In this document: one piece after another, positions 60,742-64,000 of the stretch
How positions within the stretch are numbered: position 1 is the stretch's first letter
Layout: each line of letters opens with the position of its first letter
From: Flavobacterium silvisoli
Lineage (GTDB): Bacteria; Bacteroidota; Bacteroidia; Flavobacteriales; Flavobacteriaceae
Length of the DNA stretch: 64,000 bases
Reading direction: 5' to 3'
NCBI RefSeq assembly: GCF_004329815.1
Contig: NZ_SJPE01000001.1
Span: 124,001-188,000 of the forward strand
Translations under genes and position numbers: made by a program
The notes under the pieces: model-generated
The model's input: the letters and a program-made list of their open reading frames with translations, nothing else
Databases searched by the model: none
Told to the model about the DNA's origin: nothing

Positions 60742-63036
60742 ATGAGAAAATGCTTCTTCTGGTTTTTGCTCTTGTGTGTTCAAATTGGTTTTGCTCAACA
60801 AAATCTCAATTGGAAAGGCTACTTTTCATATAATCAAATCAAAGATATTTCCGAATCAAACACAGCCCTTTTTGCAGCAGCGGAAAATGCTCTGTTTGTT
60901 AAAAACTTAACCACAAACAGCATCAAGACTATCAATACTGTTGACGGGCTGTCCGGACAAACCATTTCGGCCATGTACCACAGTGTTGCATTCAACAAAA
61001 CCATTGTAGGATACGATGACGGCTTGATGATTGTCGTCAATGATGCCGACGGAAGCATGCTGAATGTAGTAGACATCATCAACAAAAACATTCCTACCAA
61101 CATCAAGAAAATAAATCACTTTATGGAATACAATGGCGTGTTGTATGTTTCATGTGATTTTGGAATTGTGCAATACAAATTGGCAACTTTGGAATTTGGC
61201 GATACTTATTTTATAGGACCCAACGGTGCTGAGATAAAAGTGTACCAAACCACTATTTTTAACAATGACATCTATGCTGTTACACAAAATAACGGCATCC
61301 GAAAAGCAGCCATCAACAACCCGAATTTGATTGATTTTGCACAATGGCAGGTTTTTGATAACGGATTCTGGAATGGAATCACTACTTTTAATAACCAACT
61401 CATAGGCTTGAATCTGGACACCGGAATTTACAAATACAACGGCTCTTTTTTTCAGCAAATAGGCGTTGTTGGTGAAATTGGTGTAGACATCAGATCCAAT
61501 GCAGACCAACTTATAGTAACCTCAAAAAACCATGTTTTCATTTTTAATCAGGCTCTGAGTCAAATAGCCCACATACAACCCTTTCAGGCTTCACCCGAAA
61601 CCTTGACATTTACCTGTGCTACAACTATTAACGGCAACATATACATAGGCACCAATGAAAAAGGAATTTTAACTTCAACTCTTTCAAACCCTTTTGCTTT
61701 TGAGTTTATCATGCCTAACGGACCTGTAAGAAACAATCTTTTTTCCATCAACACTACATCAAGCAATTTATGGGCAGTATATGGTGACTACACTGAAATA
61801 TATGACCCAAATCCTTTTTTATACTTAGGGATTAGCAAATACGCCAATAATCAATGGACAAACATTCCTTACAGCGAAGTACATCTTTCCGGAAGCGCTT
61901 CCCCCGATTTGGTCAGAGTAACCGTAAATCCAAACAACGAAAAGCAAATTTTTGTCAGCTCCTATTATGCAGGTCTCTTGAAATTTGAAGACGACCAATT
62001 GGTAACTGTGTACAACAAAAGCAACAGCGGTTTGGAAACTATATTTCCTACTGATGCTCAAGACTCCAACATCCGAATTGAACAAAGTGTTTACGACAGA
62101 GCCGGAAACTTATGGATGACGAACGGCTTGGTCAAAAACGCCCTAAAAGTTCTCAAAACAAACAATCAGTGGCAGTCCTACGACATGACTACAATTTTAG
62201 ATAATTATTTTAATGCTCGTTTCGGAAGAATGGTCATCGACAAAAGCGGAACCAAATGGATTTGCACTTCAAAAGATGGTGTAGTCGCCTTTAATGAAAA
62301 CGGAAATATCTTCAAAAAAATAACCATGGGGGAAACTTCGGGAAATCTTCCGATAGAAGACGTAAGAGCAATAGCCATTGACAATAGAAACCAACTCTGG
62401 ATAGGAACCCGTCAAGGGCTGAGAGTACTGCCGAGTGTCAACAGTTTTACATCAGACGAACAAATGAAAGCCAATGCCATCATTATTTTAGAGGATGGCT
62501 TGCCGCAAGAACTGTTGTACGAACAATTCATAACCGATATCGTGGTGAACGGTTCCAATCAGAAATGGATAGGAACAGCCGATTCAGGTGTTTTCCTTTT
62601 TTCTTCCGACGGACAGCAGACTCTTTATCACTTCACCAAAGACAATTCACCCCTGCCCAGTAACGTCATCAATGACATCGACATCAATGCAACTACAGGA
62701 GAAGTGTTTTTTGCGACCGATAAAGGTATGGTTTCTTTTCAGGGAACTGCTACCAGACCGGCTGATGATTTAAGCGGTGCTTATGTGTATCCCAATCCGG
62801 TACGCCCGGGGTTTACCGGTACTGTAAAAATTGCCGGGTTGATTTCAAAAGCTAACATCAAAATCACCGACATAGAAGGCAACCTGGTATACGAAACTAC
62901 GTCTGAGGGCGGAACGGTTGAATGGGACACTACTGCTTTTGGCAAATATAAAGTAGCTTCAGGTGTTTACATGATTTTCATTGCCGGAGAAGATGGCACC
63001 GAAACCAAAGTTAAAAAAGTGATGATAATCAGATAA
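60742..63036 (+). CDS. porZ: PorZ-like T9SS protein with beta-propellers and type A sorting tail
   Basis: 764 residues from the ATG at 60742 (RKCFFWFLLLCVQIGFAQ signal). Two propeller-like blocks of two-component-regulator/PorZ type, with repeated IRKAAINN, DKSGTKWICTSKDGVVAFNENGN and NQLWIGTRQGL strands. The last ~85 residues (YVYPNPVRPGFTGTVKIAG ... KKVMIIR) are a type A T9SS tail. In P. gingivalis PorZ delivers anionic LPS to the PorU sortase complex. Proximity to recO (63 bp) is typical in Flavobacteria. Confidence 0.85.
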   Translation: MRKCFFWFLLLCVQIGFAQQNLNWKGYFSYNQIKDISESNTALFAAAENALFVKNLTTNSIKTINTVDGLSGQTISAMYHSVAFNKTIVGYDDGLMIVVNDADGSMLNVVDIINKNIPTNIKKINHFMEYNGVLYVSCDFGIVQYKLATLEFGDTYFIGPNGAEIKVYQTTIFNNDIYAVTQNNGIRKAAINNPNLIDFAQWQVFDNGFWNGITTFNNQLIGLNLDTGIYKYNGSFFQQIGVVGEIGVDIRSNADQLIVTSKNHVFIFNQALSQIAHIQPFQASPETLTFTCATTINGNIYIGTNEKGILTSTLSNPFAFEFIMPNGPVRNNLFSINTTSSNLWAVYGDYTEIYDPNPFLYLGISKYANNQWTNIPYSEVHLSGSASPDLVRVTVNPNNEKQIFVSSYYAGLLKFEDDQLVTVYNKSNSGLETIFPTDAQDSNIRIEQSVYDRAGNLWMTNGLVKNALKVLKTNNQWQSYDMTTILDNYFNARFGRMVIDKSGTKWICTSKDGVVAFNENGNIFKKITMGETSGNLPIEDVRAIAIDNRNQLWIGTRQGLRVLPSVNSFTSDEQMKANAIIILEDGLPQELLYEQFITDIVVNGSNQKWIGTADSGVFLFSSDGQQTLYHFTKDNSPLPSNVINDIDINATTGEVFFATDKGMVSFQGTATRPADDLSGAYVYPNPVRPGFTGTVKIAGLISKANIKITDIEGNLVYETTSEGGTVEWDTTAFGKYKVASGVYMIFIAGEDGTETKVKKVMIIR

Positions 63037-63061
63037 ATTACGAGCTATGTTTACGAGCCAT

Positions 63062-63096
63062 TAATTCGTAATTCGTAATTCCAAATTCGTAATTAC
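63062..63096 (+). repeat. 7-bp tandem repeat before recO
   Basis: Units TAATTCG, TAATTCG, TAATTCC, AAATTCG, TAATTAC end 3 nt before the recO ATG at 63100. TTACGAGC also occurs twice just upstream (63038 and 63051). Confidence 0.65.
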
Positions 63097-63099
63097 CTC

Positions 63100-63813
63100 A
63101 TGTTAGTCAAAACCAAAGCCATTGTCATTTCTTCCCTGAAATATCAGGAAAAAAGCCTGATCGTTAAATGCCTGACACTGTCAGACGGAGTAAAAAGCTA
63201 CTTTGTGCCCAGCGCATTTTCGACCAAAAAATCCAATCAGAAAATAGCCTATTTTCAGCCTTTAACACTACTCGAAATAGAAGCCAATCACAAAAACAAA
63301 GGCACCCTTGAACATTTCAAAGAAATCAAACTGGCGCATGCCTATCAGACCATTTCAAGGGATATTGTCAAGAGTACTATCGTTATTTTTCTTTCCGAAA
63401 TGCTACACCACAGCATACACGAAGAAGAAAAAAACGAAAACCTGTTCCTCTTTTTAGAATCGGCTTTGCAATGGCTCGATACACACGATAACACGGCCAA
63501 TTTTCATTTACTCCTGCTGCTGGAGATGACCAAATTTCTTGGTTTTTATCCCGACATTACCGCTGTGGAAAATCCCTTTTTTGAACTGAAAGAAGGTGTA
63601 TTTACGACTGCTATATCAACCAGTTGTCTGAACGAACACGAAACCCATTTATTCAAAAGACTCATTGGTTTAAAATTTGACTCCGACCAAAAAATATTTG
63701 CCGGCATAGAACGACAAATTTTGCTTAAAATTCTGCTCGACTATTACGCCAGTCACCTCGACGGATTTAAAAAACCCAAATCACTCGAAGTTTTAAAAGA
63801 GGTATTTGCTTAA
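63100..63813 (+). CDS. recO: DNA repair protein RecO
   Basis: Mediator that loads RecA with RecF/RecR. 237 residues: N-terminal OB fold (KTKAIVISSLKYQEKSLIVKCLT ... YFVPSAFSTKKS), then the all-helical C-terminal part with LLLLEMTKFLGFYPD and FFELKEGVF. No clear zinc-binding Cys cluster, as in many Bacteroidetes RecO. It follows porZ by 63 bp. Confidence 0.9.
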   Translation: MLVKTKAIVISSLKYQEKSLIVKCLTLSDGVKSYFVPSAFSTKKSNQKIAYFQPLTLLEIEANHKNKGTLEHFKEIKLAHAYQTISRDIVKSTIVIFLSEMLHHSIHEEEKNENLFLFLESALQWLDTHDNTANFHLLLLLEMTKFLGFYPDITAVENPFFELKEGVFTTAISTSCLNEHETHLFKRLIGLKFDSDQKIFAGIERQILLKILLDYYASHLDGFKKPKSLEVLKEVFA

Positions 63814-63907
63814 TTTTTAAGTAAAAGTCCATTCTCTTTTGTCTATTTTCTGTGCTCTTTTATCAAAATTCCTTACTTTCGCAGACTGATTTAAGAAAAC
63901 GACAAAA

Positions 63908-64000
63908 ATGAGTACTAAGTTTACTGAATACAAAGGACTTGACCTGCCAACCGTAGCGTCTGAAGTTCTTGATTTTTGGAAGAAAAATAACATCTTTGAA
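63908..64000 (+). CDS. ileS: isoleucyl-tRNA synthetase, 5' end (3' end outside window)
   Basis: The frame from ATG 63908 to the window edge encodes MSTKFTEYKGLDLPTVASEV... with VLDFWKKNNIFE, the start of class I isoleucine-tRNA ligase (valine/isoleucine group). Only 31 residues visible. A TACTTTCG -7-like box lies at 63874-63881. Confidence 0.85.
   Translation, partial: MSTKFTEYKGLDLPTVASEVLDFWKKNNIFE

Overview
The window looks like ordinary chromosome from a member of the Flavobacteriaceae, most likely Flavobacterium. The evidence is an AT-rich sequence with TAnnTTTG-type -7 promoter boxes, type IX secretion (T9SS) sorting tails, PorP/SprF- and PorZ-like proteins, a MurF-alanine racemase fusion, a TonB receptor with a carboxypeptidase-like N-terminal domain, and a class Ia ribonucleotide reductase with a eukaryote-like small subunit. 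I see no prophage, CRISPR array, insertion sequence or rRNA operon. The only RNA gene recognised is a tRNA-Ala(GGC).

Layout: 1-9 kb holds the 3' end of dxs, a dGTPase, a three-gene operon (small protein, RDD membrane protein, acetyltransferase), a two-part glycosyltransferase and nrdA/nrdB. 9-16 kb holds a repeat-bearing secreted protein, a 1132-residue exported protein, and an operon of M48 protease, acetyltransferase and aspartate kinase. 16-30 kb is housekeeping: fbp, a TerB-like protein, a HupE-like membrane protein, dCMP deaminase with an S41 protease, marC, a DUF3109 protein, tRNA-Ala, a short membrane ORF, queD-lpxH, recJ, ade, rsmI, an acidic protein and tdk. 30-41 kb holds murF-alr, mscL, asd, a His-rich small protein next to a TonB receptor, an AIM24-family protein, a DoxX-like protein and an envelope operon (FAD oxidoreductase, mtgA, lpxR-like). 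41-57 kb is the accessory, surface-oriented part: a secreted reprolysin-like metallopeptidase, an XRE-type regulator behind a striking inverted-repeat array, and the operon of giant T9SS type-B adhesin, PorP/SprF protein and OmpA-family protein. 57-64 kb holds hflX, a THC0290_0291-like protein, gdhA, porZ, recO and the 5' end of ileS.

Functional links: dgt, nrdA/nrdB, dCMP deaminase, tdk and ade all act on deoxynucleotides or purines but are not in one operon. lysC and asd carry out the first two steps of the aspartate pathway. The giant adhesin, its PorP/SprF partner and the OmpA protein form a T9SS cell-surface cassette, and PorZ at 60.7 kb belongs to the same secretion system. The most unusual non-coding structures are a perfect 15-bp-arm palindrome overlapping a candidate promoter of the XRE regulator (45290-45322, with flanking copies), and 7-bp tandem repeats placed 3-10 nt before the start codons of three genes and inside the 3' end of rsmI.
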